The translations under genes and the position numbers were made by a program. Positions 24,301 through 29,084 of a DNA stretch of 29,887 bases are shown here, in pieces. Position 1 is the first letter of the stretch, and every line of letters begins with the position of its first letter. The notes below the pieces were generated by a model that saw only the letters and a program-made list of their open reading frames with translations, was not told the origin of the DNA and ran no database searches. The DNA comes from Hofstenia miamia (taxonomy: Eukaryota; Xenacoelomorpha; Acoela). The stretch covers positions 3,644,350 to 3,674,236 of the forward strand of contig SCFE01000004.1 of NCBI GenBank assembly GCA_004352715.1. The letters are read 5' to 3'.

Positions 24301-24857
24301 AGGGGTGTTGACCTTGTCACATTCGCGCATAATTTTGTAAATTATGTAAACACTGAATCGTCACTACTTAGTTGTGAACACCGTAAAACTTACAAGCCCA
24401 GCTTTACACATTCTGAACAGAAATAATTATTACTGTGACTTTAGCGGGAAAACAATTTATGTACGTGATATATGGTATGCAGTACTGCTCACGCATTCGA
24501 TGTTCAGGTGGTGCAAAATAGTCAGTGTGATTGAAAGTGTTAAAAATAACACAAATGTCATTCTTGTGCATTCAAATATCTTTATATATTTCATTGTATA
24601 TGTATAGATATAGCAATTCATGTACACATACATTATATGTATAAACAATGCGAGATAGTTTTCTTTAGTTATAATATTTTTACTGTGTTTTTAGGAATTT
24701 TATTAATGAAGATGATATTAATACAGTGAATGATGTTAATAAGGAGATTTCGCGCCAAGAATTAAGAGAAAGAGAAAGGCGTAAACGGGAAGCTTTAGCA
24801 AATCAACTTGACATGAACGAGCAGATGAATTTAATGGCATCGTTTGAAGAACATTAA
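6309..24857 (+). CDS. BRD4-like: Long-form BET bromodomain protein, whole gene (about 20 coding exons)
   Basis: The exons join in phase into a protein of about 923 residues (numbering from a tentative ATG at 6309). Order of domains: BD1 (about 31-135), motif [12 protein letters not shown] (216-226), BD2 (about 267-373), a helical motif B (about 400-420), NET domain (about 511-580), acidic Ser/Asp tract (about 636-662), Ser/His-rich linker, basic Arg/Glu region (about 833-890) and a C-terminal motif ending in MASFEEH. This is the layout of long BET proteins such as BRD4, BRDT and fs(1)h-L; BRD2 and BRD3 lack the C-terminal motif. By family knowledge it is a nuclear reader of acetylated histone H4 that recruits P-TEFb through its C terminus. 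Both pocket asparagines are present (about N110 and N348). The protein is shorter than human BRD4 (1362 aa). Family membership is certain; the precise start is not. Invertebrates usually have a single BET gene, co-orthologous to all vertebrate ones. Confidence 0.93.
6362..6548 (+). CDS. BRD4-like: BET exon 2: N-terminus and first part of BD1
   Basis: Acceptor TTTTAG at 6356-6361, donor GTAATT at 6549; enters in phase 2 and leaves in phase 0. It encodes a Pro-rich lead ([11 protein letters not shown]) and then [15 protein letters not shown] and [16 protein letters not shown]. These match helix Z, the WPF shelf and the ZA loop of BET BD1. A Trp (about residue 62) stands where human BRD4 has Leu92. 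The Pro-rich lead just before BD1 is typical of the family, so translation must start upstream of this exon. Confidence 0.93.
6549..9267 (+). other. BET intron 2 (2.7 kb)
   Basis: GTAATT...TTTTTAG. I see no gene or convincing transposon in it. A relatively GC-rich block lies at about 7604-7765 and contains two similar GATTACACT/GGTTACACT-type stretches. The sequence around 8980 and 9145 repeats a short TCATTTATTCATTT string. The small open frames here have no recognisable content. Confidence 0.85.
9268..9414 (+). CDS. BRD4-like: BET exon 3: core of BD1
   Basis: 147 bp, phase 0 to 0, acceptor TTTTTAG and donor GTAATG. It encodes [19 protein letters not shown], then the helix B region and [13 protein letters not shown]. 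The Asn of LFNKP (about N110) is the acetyl-lysine anchor equivalent to BRD4 N140. The residue before it is Phe instead of the usual Tyr139. Confidence 0.95.
9883..10101 (+). CDS. BRD4-like: BET exon 4: end of BD1 and linker
   Basis: 219 bp, phase 0 to 0, acceptor TTTTAG and donor [27 protein letters not shown] is helix C of BD1 and joins directly to NKPDD of the previous exon. The rest is a Lys/Glu-rich linker without recognised motifs. The gatekeeper position (BRD4 I146) is Val. Confidence 0.94.
10351..10425 (+). CDS. BRD4-like: BET exon 5: short Ser/Pro linker exon
   Basis: 75 bp (25 codons), phase 0 to 0, flanked by ATTTAG and GTAAAA. It encodes a low-complexity stretch including [16 protein letters not shown]. 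There is no motif; it is accepted because both splice sites and the phase fit between BD1 and motif A. Confidence 0.7.
10426..11830 (+). other. BET intron 4 (1.4 kb)
   Basis: GTAAAA...TTTCAG. No transposon recognised. A 98-codon open frame at 10920-11216 has no recognisable content. A possible in-frame cassette exon lies at 11669-11722. Confidence 0.75.
11669..11722 (+). CDS. BRD4-like: Possible cassette exon between BD1 and motif A
   Basis: 54 bp with a strong acceptor (pyrimidine-rich, CTCTGCAG) and a good donor (ATG|GTAAAT). It is open in phase 0, so it could be included or skipped without a frameshift. The encoded 18 residues ([18 protein letters not shown]) match no BET motif. It may equally be chance. 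Confidence 0.2.
11831..12049 (+). CDS. BRD4-like: BET exon 6: motif A and first helix of BD2
   Basis: 219 bp, phase 0 to 0, TTTCAG acceptor and GTGAGT donor. It contains [11 protein letters not shown], the BET motif A between the bromodomains, then a basic stretch ([11 protein letters not shown]) that could serve nuclear import or DNA contact, then [19 protein letters not shown], helix Z of BD2. Confidence 0.95.
12090..12191 (+). CDS. BRD4-like: BET exon 7: BD2 WPF shelf and ZA loop
   Basis: 102 bp, phase 0 to 0, after a 40-bp intron. It encodes [20 protein letters not shown] and [14 protein letters not shown], closely matching BET BD2. Both ZA-loop leucines (KLKL) are kept, unlike BD1. Confidence 0.96.
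12237..12365 (+). CDS. BRD4-like: BET exon 8: BD2 helices A and B and pocket Asn
   Basis: 129 bp, phase 0 to 0, after a 45-bp intron; donor GTTTGT. It encodes [18 protein letters not shown] then [14 protein letters not shown]. The Asn of YRYN (about N348) aligns with BRD4 N433. Tyr sits at the human His437 position and Ile at the Val439 gatekeeper. Confidence 0.96.
12461..12610 (+). CDS. BRD4-like: BET exon 9: end of BD2 and start of motif B coil
   Basis: 150 bp, phase 0 to 0, ATTTAG acceptor and GTTTGA donor. [12 protein letters not shown] closes BD2. An acidic linker follows, then [11 protein letters not shown], which runs into the helical motif B in the next exon. Confidence 0.94.
12701..13049 (+). 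CDS. BRD4-like: BET exon 10: motif B coil, basic linker, start of NET
   Basis: 349 bp, the largest exon, phase 0 to 1. [11 protein letters not shown] continues the predicted coiled helix used for BET dimerisation. It is followed by a Lys/Arg/Ser-rich stretch ([16 protein letters not shown]), a Thr/Ser/Tyr-rich linker, an acidic SEEED and then [18 protein letters not shown], the first helix of the NET domain. Failure to splice at GTTAAC (13050) would end the protein immediately after LPG. Confidence 0.95.
13050..14394 (+). other. BET intron 9 (1.3 kb) with a dead transposase fragment
   Basis: GTTAAC...ATTTTAG, phase 1. It splits the NET domain. It contains the transposase-like remnant at about 13783-13970; the rest shows nothing recognisable. 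Confidence 0.85.
13783..13970 (+). pseudogene. Remnant of a transposase N-terminal helix-turn-helix
   Basis: The plus frame reads [20 protein letters not shown], then KRVA[23 protein letters not shown]. This resembles the N-terminal helix-turn-helix of animal mariner-like (DDE superfamily) transposases: a VYxYFxxE start, then a RxAxxxGxSxxTVxRI motif. Two in-frame stops show it is dead. Element ends were not located; family assignment is by motif pattern only. Confidence 0.4.
14395..14565 (+). CDS. BRD4-like: BET exon 11: main part of the NET domain
   Basis: 171 bp, phase 1 to 1. With the G carried over it reads [18 protein letters not shown], then [19 protein letters not shown] and [13 protein letters not shown]. 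This is the NET (extra-terminal) domain with its hydrophobic groove and the acidic EIEIDFE strand, which in BRD4 binds partners such as NSD3 and JMJD6. Very strongly conserved. Confidence 0.97.
14566..15330 (+). other. BET intron 10 (765 bp) carrying a mariner remnant
   Basis: GTAAGT...ATTTAG. Most of its second half is the mariner fragment at 14799-15262; the first half shows nothing recognisable. Confidence 0.9.
14799..15262 (+). mobile_element. Truncated mariner-family DNA transposon
   Basis: After a TA (14797-14798) comes a mariner-like terminal repeat (TGTGGGGTATCCAGAAAGTA). Downstream, in shifting frames, are transposase pieces: [17 protein letters not shown] (DNA-binding half), [20 protein letters not shown] (the mariner WVPxxLT motif) and [11 protein letters not shown], where the usual TGDE with its catalytic Asp has become TGIK. 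Stops, frameshifts and the absence of a matching right end show that it is dead and truncated. Confidence 0.75.
15331..15429 (+). CDS. BRD4-like: BET exon 12: post-NET basic region and short coil
   Basis: 99 bp, phase 1 to 1, acceptor ATTTAG and donor GTAAGT. It encodes [10 protein letters not shown], then [22 protein letters not shown] proteins carry a similar Lys-rich stretch and an ELExx helix just after NET. Confidence 0.92.
15616..15747 (+). CDS. BRD4-like: BET exon 13: acidic Ser/Asp-rich tract (SEED)
   Basis: 132 bp, phase 1 to 1. After [20 protein letters not shown] it is almost all Ser, Asp and Glu ([17 protein letters not shown]). This is the SEED region of BET proteins and a likely CK2 target by family knowledge. 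Confidence 0.93.
15789..15826 (+). CDS. BRD4-like: BET exon 14: micro-exon after the acidic tract
   Basis: 38 bp, phase 1 to 0, between introns of 41 and 42 bp with good donors (GTAATA before, GTAAGT after). It encodes [13 protein letters not shown], a short basic Pro/Lys patch. Confidence 0.85.
15869..15977 (+). CDS. BRD4-like: BET exon 15: Ser/Asn-rich linker
   Basis: 109 bp, phase 0 to 1, TTTAG acceptor and GTGAGC donor. The encoded linker ([20 protein letters not shown] and onward) has no recognised motif. Confidence 0.85.
15978..16837 (+). other. BET intron 14 (860 bp)
   Basis: GTGAGC...GGTTTAG. Nothing recognisable; the 65-codon frame at 16259-16456 looks like chance. Confidence 0.8.
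16838..16876 (+). CDS. BRD4-like: BET exon 16: micro-exon, Ser/His-rich
   Basis: 39 bp, phase 1 to 1, donor GTAAGT. It encodes [13 protein letters not shown]. The next exon reads [13 protein letters not shown], so this and its neighbour look like diverged copies of one repeat unit (HSVNSF/HSVHSF). Confidence 0.8.
16922..16976 (+). CDS. BRD4-like: BET exon 17: micro-exon, Ser/His-rich
   Basis: 55 bp, phase 1 to 2, after a 45-bp intron; donor GTATGT. It encodes [18 protein letters not shown] and ends with two bases that complete an Arg codon in the next exon. Confidence 0.8.
16977..18971 (+). other. BET intron 16 (2.0 kb)
   Basis: GTATGT...CTATAG. I recognise no coding or transposon motif. 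A minus-strand 73-codon frame (17086-17307) has no recognisable content. Confidence 0.8.
18972..19134 (+). CDS. BRD4-like: BET exon 18: Ser/Asn/Pro-rich linker
   Basis: 163 bp, phase 2 to 0, CTATAG acceptor and GTATTT donor. It encodes [20 protein letters not shown], then [19 protein letters not shown]. It leads into the basic C-terminal half. Confidence 0.88.
19404..19550 (+). CDS. BRD4-like: BET exon 19: SWSNL and FEQFKKQA motifs
   Basis: 147 bp, phase 0 to 0. NFSSWSNL and, near the end, [14 protein letters not shown] match the long-BET region where BRD4 has a SWASL motif followed by a FEQFRR helix. This marks the start of the basic C-terminal module specific to long isoforms. Confidence 0.93.
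19551..21067 (+). other. BET intron 18 (1.5 kb)
   Basis: GTTAAT...ATTTTAG. Nothing recognisable on either strand. Confidence 0.8.
21068..21138 (+). CDS. BRD4-like: BET exon 20: Arg/Glu-rich charged helix
   Basis: 71 bp, phase 0 to 2, donor GTAAGT. It encodes [18 protein letters not shown] and KESNSP, the continuation of the charged helix that in BRD4 follows FEQFRR. Confidence 0.92.
22565..23606 (+). repeat. 1042-bp perfect direct repeat, first copy
   Basis: Identical, as far as I could compare, to 23608-24649 (offset 1043). It ends directly at the single N at 23607. Every open frame within it recurs unchanged in the second copy. See the second copy and the finding on a false duplication. 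Confidence 0.95.
23607..23607. other. Single N (probable scaffold join)
   Basis: The only ambiguous base in the window. It lies exactly between the two copies of the 1042-bp repeat, which is what results when two overlapping contig ends are placed side by side with a minimal gap. Confidence 0.9.
23608..24649 (+). repeat. 1042-bp perfect direct repeat, second copy
   Basis: Second copy of 22565-23606, lying wholly in the last BET intron, so it does not change the predicted protein. Identity without a single difference in very AT-rich intron sequence argues for an artefact, or else a very recent duplication. Confidence 0.95.
24695..24857 (+). CDS. BRD4-like: BET final exon: C-terminal motif and stop
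   Basis: 163 bp, enters in phase 2, ends in TAA at 24855-24857. It encodes an acidic Asn-rich stretch, then [18 protein letters not shown] and [16 protein letters not shown]. This matches the C-terminal motif of long BET proteins (BRD4 REAMAATIDMN...; fs(1)h ...MASFEE), which contacts P-TEFb. Its presence makes the gene BRD4/BRDT-like in architecture. Confidence 0.96.
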
Positions 24858-24879
24858 CTAGAATATTTAAATGCGTTTA

Positions 24880-24900
24880 TTGTTTTAAACGCTTATCAAT
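24880..24900. other. Small hairpin in the BET 3' UTR
   Basis: Just after the stop, GCGTTTATTGTTTTAAACGC can fold on itself (GCGTTT with AAACGC). A function is not implied. No clear AATAAA for the BET mRNA was found in the first 150 bases after the stop. Confidence 0.3.
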
Positions 24901-24996
24901 TTCATAATGATCATATTTTCAATTTTGTTTGATTTGGATTATATCAGAACGTTTTTAGACTTCTATTCTTTATTAATGGCTATGTATAGTTTATAA

Positions 24997-25132
24997 TCAA
25001 TCTGGTTGCCAATATTCAATAAGATCATGAAAAACTTTGTTTTCATAAAAATGGTTATGCCAACAAGGTGTGATTTCCTTAATACCGATAACATTTAATC
25101 CCAAGCCTCGTTTTGAATTGAAATCGACAATC
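24997..25132 (-). CDS. Unrecognised minus-strand gene, putative last exon
   Basis: Read on the minus strand, an acceptor TTTTTTATAG is followed by an open frame IVDFNSKRGLGLNVIGIKEI, then TPCWHNHFYENKVFHDLIEY and WQPD-stop. The composition (Trp, His, Cys, Gly) looks like a real protein, unlike chance frames in this AT-rich DNA. An AATAAA polyadenylation signal lies 23 bases after the stop (24969-24974). It enters in phase 2, which fits a donor at 25289 in the next entry. I do not recognise the family. The gene would be convergent with the BET gene, with stop codons 140 bp apart. Confidence 0.4.
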
Positions 25133-25289
25133 CTATAAAAAACTAATTGCTTAATATTTGTTGCTGTTGTAAGAAATCATATTCAATTGAATTTTTTGAA
25201 CAATGGAACATGAACTTATTTTAGCATATTCTGACAATAAAAACAATGTTATTTGACTAATAACCTCAACGTTTTTAACAAAACCTAAC

Positions 25290-25387
25290 GAATTAATTTT
25301 GAATTTGTTCTTAATACGTTTAATCTGAAAATGATCTACAATTTCTCCTTTTCGAATTACTGGAACTACCAATACTCTCACATTACA
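25290..25387 (-). CDS. Unrecognised minus-strand gene, putative internal exon
   Basis: The frame reads NVRVLVVPVIRKGEIVDHF, then QIKRIKNKFKINS before a possible donor GTTAGG (25289), which joins in phase to the last exon. The upstream boundary is taken at the AG at 25388-25389. A hydrophobic stretch just upstream (FAVFVSGLIF in another frame) may be a membrane segment of an alternative exon. The boundaries are weak; RNA data would be needed to define them. Confidence 0.3.
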
Positions 25388-25652
25388 CTATTTTACCAGA
25401 AAATAAGACCCGATACAAATACTGCAAATCTAATTGCCTTTCTCAGATTTCTTCATCATTGTTATTAGTTCGCAAAATTAGAGCCAAATTCACAATGTGA
25501 ACGACAATGGATAAAAATGGGAGATAATCTTACGTTCGCCCTAGCTGAAACTTGGCTAGAAAACTACAAAAATGTTTGAATTGTGTTTCAATACATGTTT
25601 TCCAAAAACCTTGCTGCTTGCCAAGCATTCTTTTAACCGGTGGTTAACTCAC

Positions 25653-25728
25653 GCATGATAAATTTTTGTAAAATGCGCAAAATGTTTTTTAATTGTCGAA
25701 ATTGCTCACTATATAAAAAATTTCTCAT
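25653..25728 (-). CDS. Unrecognised minus-strand gene, putative first exon
   Basis: ATG (25726-25728 on the minus strand) opens MRNFLYSEQFRQLKNILRIL then QKFIM, and meets a consensus donor GTGAGT (25652 downwards) in phase 1. The basic, hydroxyl-bearing and acid-poor N-terminus would suit a mitochondrial presequence. How this exon joins the two downstream exons is unresolved: a micro-exon ending in GTAAGA near 25530 is one option. Confidence 0.25.
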
Positions 25729-26013
25729 AAAAATCGAAAATGCTTACAACAGGGGATATACTGCTCTCAGTTTAAATCGAAGTGAAAATATTCTTTATAT
25801 TCTGCAATTCAATTTACTGTTAAGAAAACAACAAAATGTTGGCATCATTGGAAGAAAGACAAATTTTTATCATATCACAAGCAAACAAAATTTGTAATTA
25901 ACTACATATACATAGACATTTTGTTTGATCATAATTAAGAACTTCAGTTTAAATCGTAATGAATATCCAACATTTAGTCGATAGCATTATAAAGGAAAAA
26001 ATAGAAGACTTAC

Positions 26014-26500
26014 TACAAACTAAAAATGGGAGGCTTTGGTGTCCGTCGTGCTTATTTGGATTTTGTTTTTAAACCTCAAGATTTTATTGAACAGCTCACA
26101 AATGCAGATATTACCAAGTTCGATGTGAGGAATTTTTTAGTCAAGCACTTGGAGTTTATGACCAAGCTAGATTGCGCTCTCTTACTGTCGAGTTACCGGA
26201 TAGGTGTCCCGCTCTATTCAGAATCTAGAAAATGCCTCTATTGTGAGAATAGGACTTTGAATATTTTTGGAGACAGAATTGTTCGGCATGATCCTCTACA
26301 TAATATTGTATATTCAATTGCAGCTTCTGTCTCTCTATCTCCTGTCAAAGAGTAACGTATTATAATTAATGGGACTCGGTCTAAACCTTGAGATATTTTC
26401 ATTCCTGTTTGGTTCTGCAGATAAACCTGTTGCACTATACTTGACTGTTCTCTCCGCTGCAAATTTCAACCAATGCAGGGTAGTAGCTTTAATAACTAAT
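26014..26500 (+). pseudogene. C-terminal fragment of a retroelement reverse-transcriptase protein
   Basis: The frame at 26014 onward reads YKLKMGGFGVRRAYL, then ALLLSSYRIGVPLYSESRKC and HNIVYSIAASVSLSPVKE-stop (26353-26355). Just beyond, in other frames, come NGTRSKP-stop-DIFIPVW and DKPVALYLTVLSAANFNQC. That order (GGxGxRxA, RxGxPLC, RHDxLxxxxxxAxxxxxLSPxKE, SRPxDIFxPxW, KPxALxxTVxS) is how I remember the C-terminal tail of a family of animal retroelement RT proteins. The frame is broken by at least two stops or frameshifts. Probably the same family as the element at 29085, but a separate copy, since the order is reversed. Confidence 0.6.
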
Positions 26501-26586
26501 GAGTCAAAAGCAATTTATTGCAAAAAATCTTTGGTACAAGACTATAAACTAAAAACTATTTACAAAATAATAGTAACATATACATA

Positions 26587-26630
26587 CAGGGTGATTCAAT
26601 AAAAACGATTTATTTTCAATTGAGTGTAAA
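26587..26630 (+). repeat. Left terminal inverted repeat of the MITE
   Basis: 44 bp, perfect reverse complement of 26963-27006. Confidence 0.95.
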
Positions 26631-26962
26631 GGATGTTGTTTGAGGGTTAACTGTCAATTCGTTATTTAAGAATATTTTTCTTGTGTTTTTGATCAATCAT
26701 CATTATAATTAATAGTGATCCTTGATAACATTTTGTTTTTAGTGTCTTATAACTACTGGAAACTTAAGGGACAATCAATGGAAAAATTTTGGTATTGTTA
26801 AAATTAATTTAGGATAAATATTTACATGATGCTTAGATTGCAATAATAATTTTTGAGATATATCTAAGCAATATATAATTCAAACAATTCCTGACATTGA
26901 CTTGAAGACTTAGGCTTCATGTCCAAGCATGTAACGAATTTCTATCACTACAACAACCACTT

Positions 26963-27006
26963 TTTACACTCAATTGAAAATAAATCGTTTTTATTGAATC
27001 ACCCTG
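26963..27006 (-). repeat. Right terminal inverted repeat of the MITE
   Basis: 44 bp, perfect reverse complement of 26587-26630, followed by TA. Confidence 0.95.
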
Positions 27007-27040
27007 TATATAATTGTGTGGTGTGTGTTTTTTGGGGATT

Positions 27041-27056
27041 TGTGTGTGTGTGTGTA
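27041..27056 (+). repeat. (TG)n microsatellite
   Basis: A short TGTGTG run between the MITE and the LINE, preceded by another TG-rich stretch at 27015-27028. Confidence 0.9.
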
Positions 27057-27179
27057 CATTATCTAGGATCATACGAAGGTGTACCAGATTTACACTTAAA
27101 TAATATTGAGACCATATGCATTTGAATTCTGTAATAAGGAGTTAATATTTTATATTGAATTCGATAGATGGATGAACTG

Positions 27180-27680
27180 TCATGTTTTTTGCGCAAAGTT
27201 AAGTGTTTTAAGAGACCAATTGAAAGTTTTAGACAGAAGTATGCGATTCTTTGAATTTATGTTTGTAAAGAGAAATGAGCAATATTGAAAATGAGATAAA
27301 CAAAAAGAATTTATTAATTGTTTGTGATATATATTTGAGACGTTTCGCAGATGGTAAAGATACCTAACTCCAGAAGCCATTTTTTTAATTTTAGTCATTA
27401 AAAATTGTTCGAAATTTAAATCATTGTCAATCTCAACACCTAAATAATTTATTGATTCACTTTGCTTTATTGGTACTTGATTTATATGTAGGTCAATGTT
27501 TTTGTGAGATTTTTAAATGTTTTAGGCGCGAAAATTATAAATTGTGTTTTTTCAATATTTAATTTCAATTGATTATTTGAGAAATACTTTGTTAAATGTT
27601 CGATGTCATTTTGGAGAATTTTTGTAGCATTAAAGGCATTTACATTATTACTTATGAACCAGTTATCGTCCGCATACTGA
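27180..27680 (-). pseudogene. LINE RT catalytic block and thumb
   Basis: Minus strand, after the frameshift: YADDN (27662-27676), LTKYFSNNQLKLNIEKTQFI, another shift, SINYLGVEIDNDLNFEQFL, then KMASGVRYLYHLRNVSNIYH and SHFQYCSFLF. This is the usual C-terminal part of jockey/CR1-type LINE proteins. The catalytic YADD survives even though the frame is broken around it. Confidence 0.8.
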
Positions 27681-27689
27681 TAAATATTA

Positions 27690-28400
27690 CTGTTTTTTAT
27701 GTTTCGTTATATCATTTACGTAGAGTGAGAATAGGATGGGGCCAAGAACTGTGTCCCGAGGTACCCCACGGTTAGTTGTAATATATTTTGATTTTGTGCC
27801 ATTAAGTATAACTCGTTGCTGTCGATTTATAAGGAAGTTCATTATCAAATTTATAGAGTTGTCATCAAAATTATAATGCATTAATTTGTCTTTCAGTATG
27901 TCAAAGTTCATTGAGTTAAACGCTTTGCTCAAATCGAGAAGGGCAACACAACTACATTTATTAGAAGCTAAATTTGATTTTATTTGCTGTGATATTGACA
28001 AAATTGCATCTTGAGTGCTAAACCCATTACGGAAACCAAATTGTTTTTTCGAAAGAATATTTTCAGATATCAAATATGCATTTATTTGATTATTTAATAA
28101 TTTTTCAAATAGTTTACTGAAAGGATGGCCAATGCAAATTGGCCTATAATTTTGTGCGTTTAGAGGATCGCCTTTTTATATATAGGGCTTATGTTTGATT
28201 TCTTAAATATATCAGGGAATTCATTATCAATAATACATTGGTTAAATGCGAATAGAAGATGTTCACTAAAGATATGAAAATGACGTTTAATAATAAAGAT
28301 TGGAAGATTAAAGGATGCAGTTGATTTATTTGTGTCTAAATTTTTTATTATGGTTCTAGTTCATTTGCATTTACGAGTCTAAAAGAAAAGTATGATTTTG
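27690..28400 (-). pseudogene. LINE reverse transcriptase, finger and palm part
   Basis: Minus strand: TIIKNLDTNKSTASFNLPIF, then FPDIFKKSNISPIYKK, a one-base deletion, DPLNAQNYRPICIGHPFSKL, then FGFRNGFSTQDAILSI, VALLDLSKAFNSMNFDILKD and NRGVPRDTVLGPILFSLYVND. These are the ordered RT blocks. The GxPQGS motif has become GVPRDT. A frameshift follows, before the catalytic YADD block. Confidence 0.85.
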
Positions 28401-28411
28401 CTGGGAATTTT

Positions 28412-29000
28412 TTAATGCTTGTCTTTGCGGTACTTATTTGGCGCCGCTTTATTAATTGCATTGCAAGTTTCTTTTGAGATATAATTAATCATACAAGATC
28501 CAGATTTTAATGTGTATATATAGTTGAACGACATATTTTTCAAAAGTGCTTCCATTATTTCGTCTGAATAATTTAGATAATCTCTTGCATAAATTATTTT
28601 AAAACTATTGGCTTTGGTAGTTATATTACTTATATATGTGCAAAGAGCATGGTCACTGAATGATTCAAACATTAGGGATTTAAAAAATAAGTCTGAATTT
28701 GTTAGGAAGTAGTCAATTAAGTTGTTTTGTCTTGTTGGACAGTCAGTATTTATACAACGAAAATCATATGTGGCACAAAATTATCTTAATGATTTTTTCT
28801 CAAGATTATTAAAATAATTTATATTAAAGTCATCAAATATATTTATAGAATAGTAGGGATCACTTATTTCAGGGATTTCATTTGCCCCTAAATTTTAGGT
28901 AGTCAATATGATAATTTTTATTTGGATTGTATGTGATATTAATCAGTTCTTTATGAAATTTATTTTCAAATGATATAATTTCTAAACATTGTGCTTTAAT
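28412..29000 (-). pseudogene. LINE endonuclease C-terminal part
   Basis: The minus strand reads FDDFNINYFNN (the usual GDFN motif, Gly changed to Asp), an in-frame stop, then CPTRQNNLIDYFLTNSDLFF and SDHALCTYI (the SDH motif at about 28649-28657). These are conserved endonuclease motifs. A linker follows and ends at KDKH-stop (28412). The N-terminal third is absent. Confidence 0.75.
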
Positions 29001-29084
29001 TCATATTCTAATTTATATATATAATTTATATGGTTTGAAAATCTTTACATCACAAAAGATAGCTATGATATAGAATAAATATGA

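Larger units (their letters stand above)
21139..24694 (+). other. BET intron 19 (3.6 kb as assembled)
   Basis: GTAAGT...TTTTAG, phase 2. It contains the 1042-bp perfect duplication around a single N. If that is an assembly artefact, the real intron is about 2.5 kb. Small inverted motifs near 22374 and 22449 (GCAGTGT...ACACTGC) may be part of a decayed DNA transposon. No gene seen. Confidence 0.85.
26585..27008. mobile_element. MITE with long inverted repeats and TA target duplication
   Basis: A TA dinucleotide flanks each end (26585-26586 and 27007-27008). The termini 26587-26630 and 26963-27006 are perfect 44-bp inverted repeats beginning CAGGGTGATTCAATAAAAAC. Weaker similarity continues to about 78 bp (AATTCGTTA at 26656, mirrored at 26932). 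The 330-bp interior has no open frame with transposase content. TA insertion and CAGGGTG ends point to the Tc1/mariner superfamily; it is non-autonomous. Confidence 0.85.
27120..29000 (-). mobile_element. Degenerate non-LTR retrotransposon (endonuclease plus reverse transcriptase)
   Basis: Read on the minus strand from about 29000 down, the pieces follow LINE order: the end of an APE-type endonuclease, a linker, the reverse transcriptase and a post-RT thumb region. The RT and thumb motifs (FGFRNGFSTQDAI, LSKAFN, YADDN, YLGVEID) place it in the jockey/CR1-like group of LINEs by resemblance. The endonuclease N-terminus is missing (5' truncation, common for LINEs) and there are several stops and frameshifts, so it is dead. 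Confidence 0.85.

Noticed and set aside
23331-24607. Two identical 77-codon plus frames (23331-23564 and 24374-24607) and their minus-strand shadows
   Set aside because: They are the same intronic sequence seen twice because of the 1042-bp duplication. Composition is random and there is no family resemblance.
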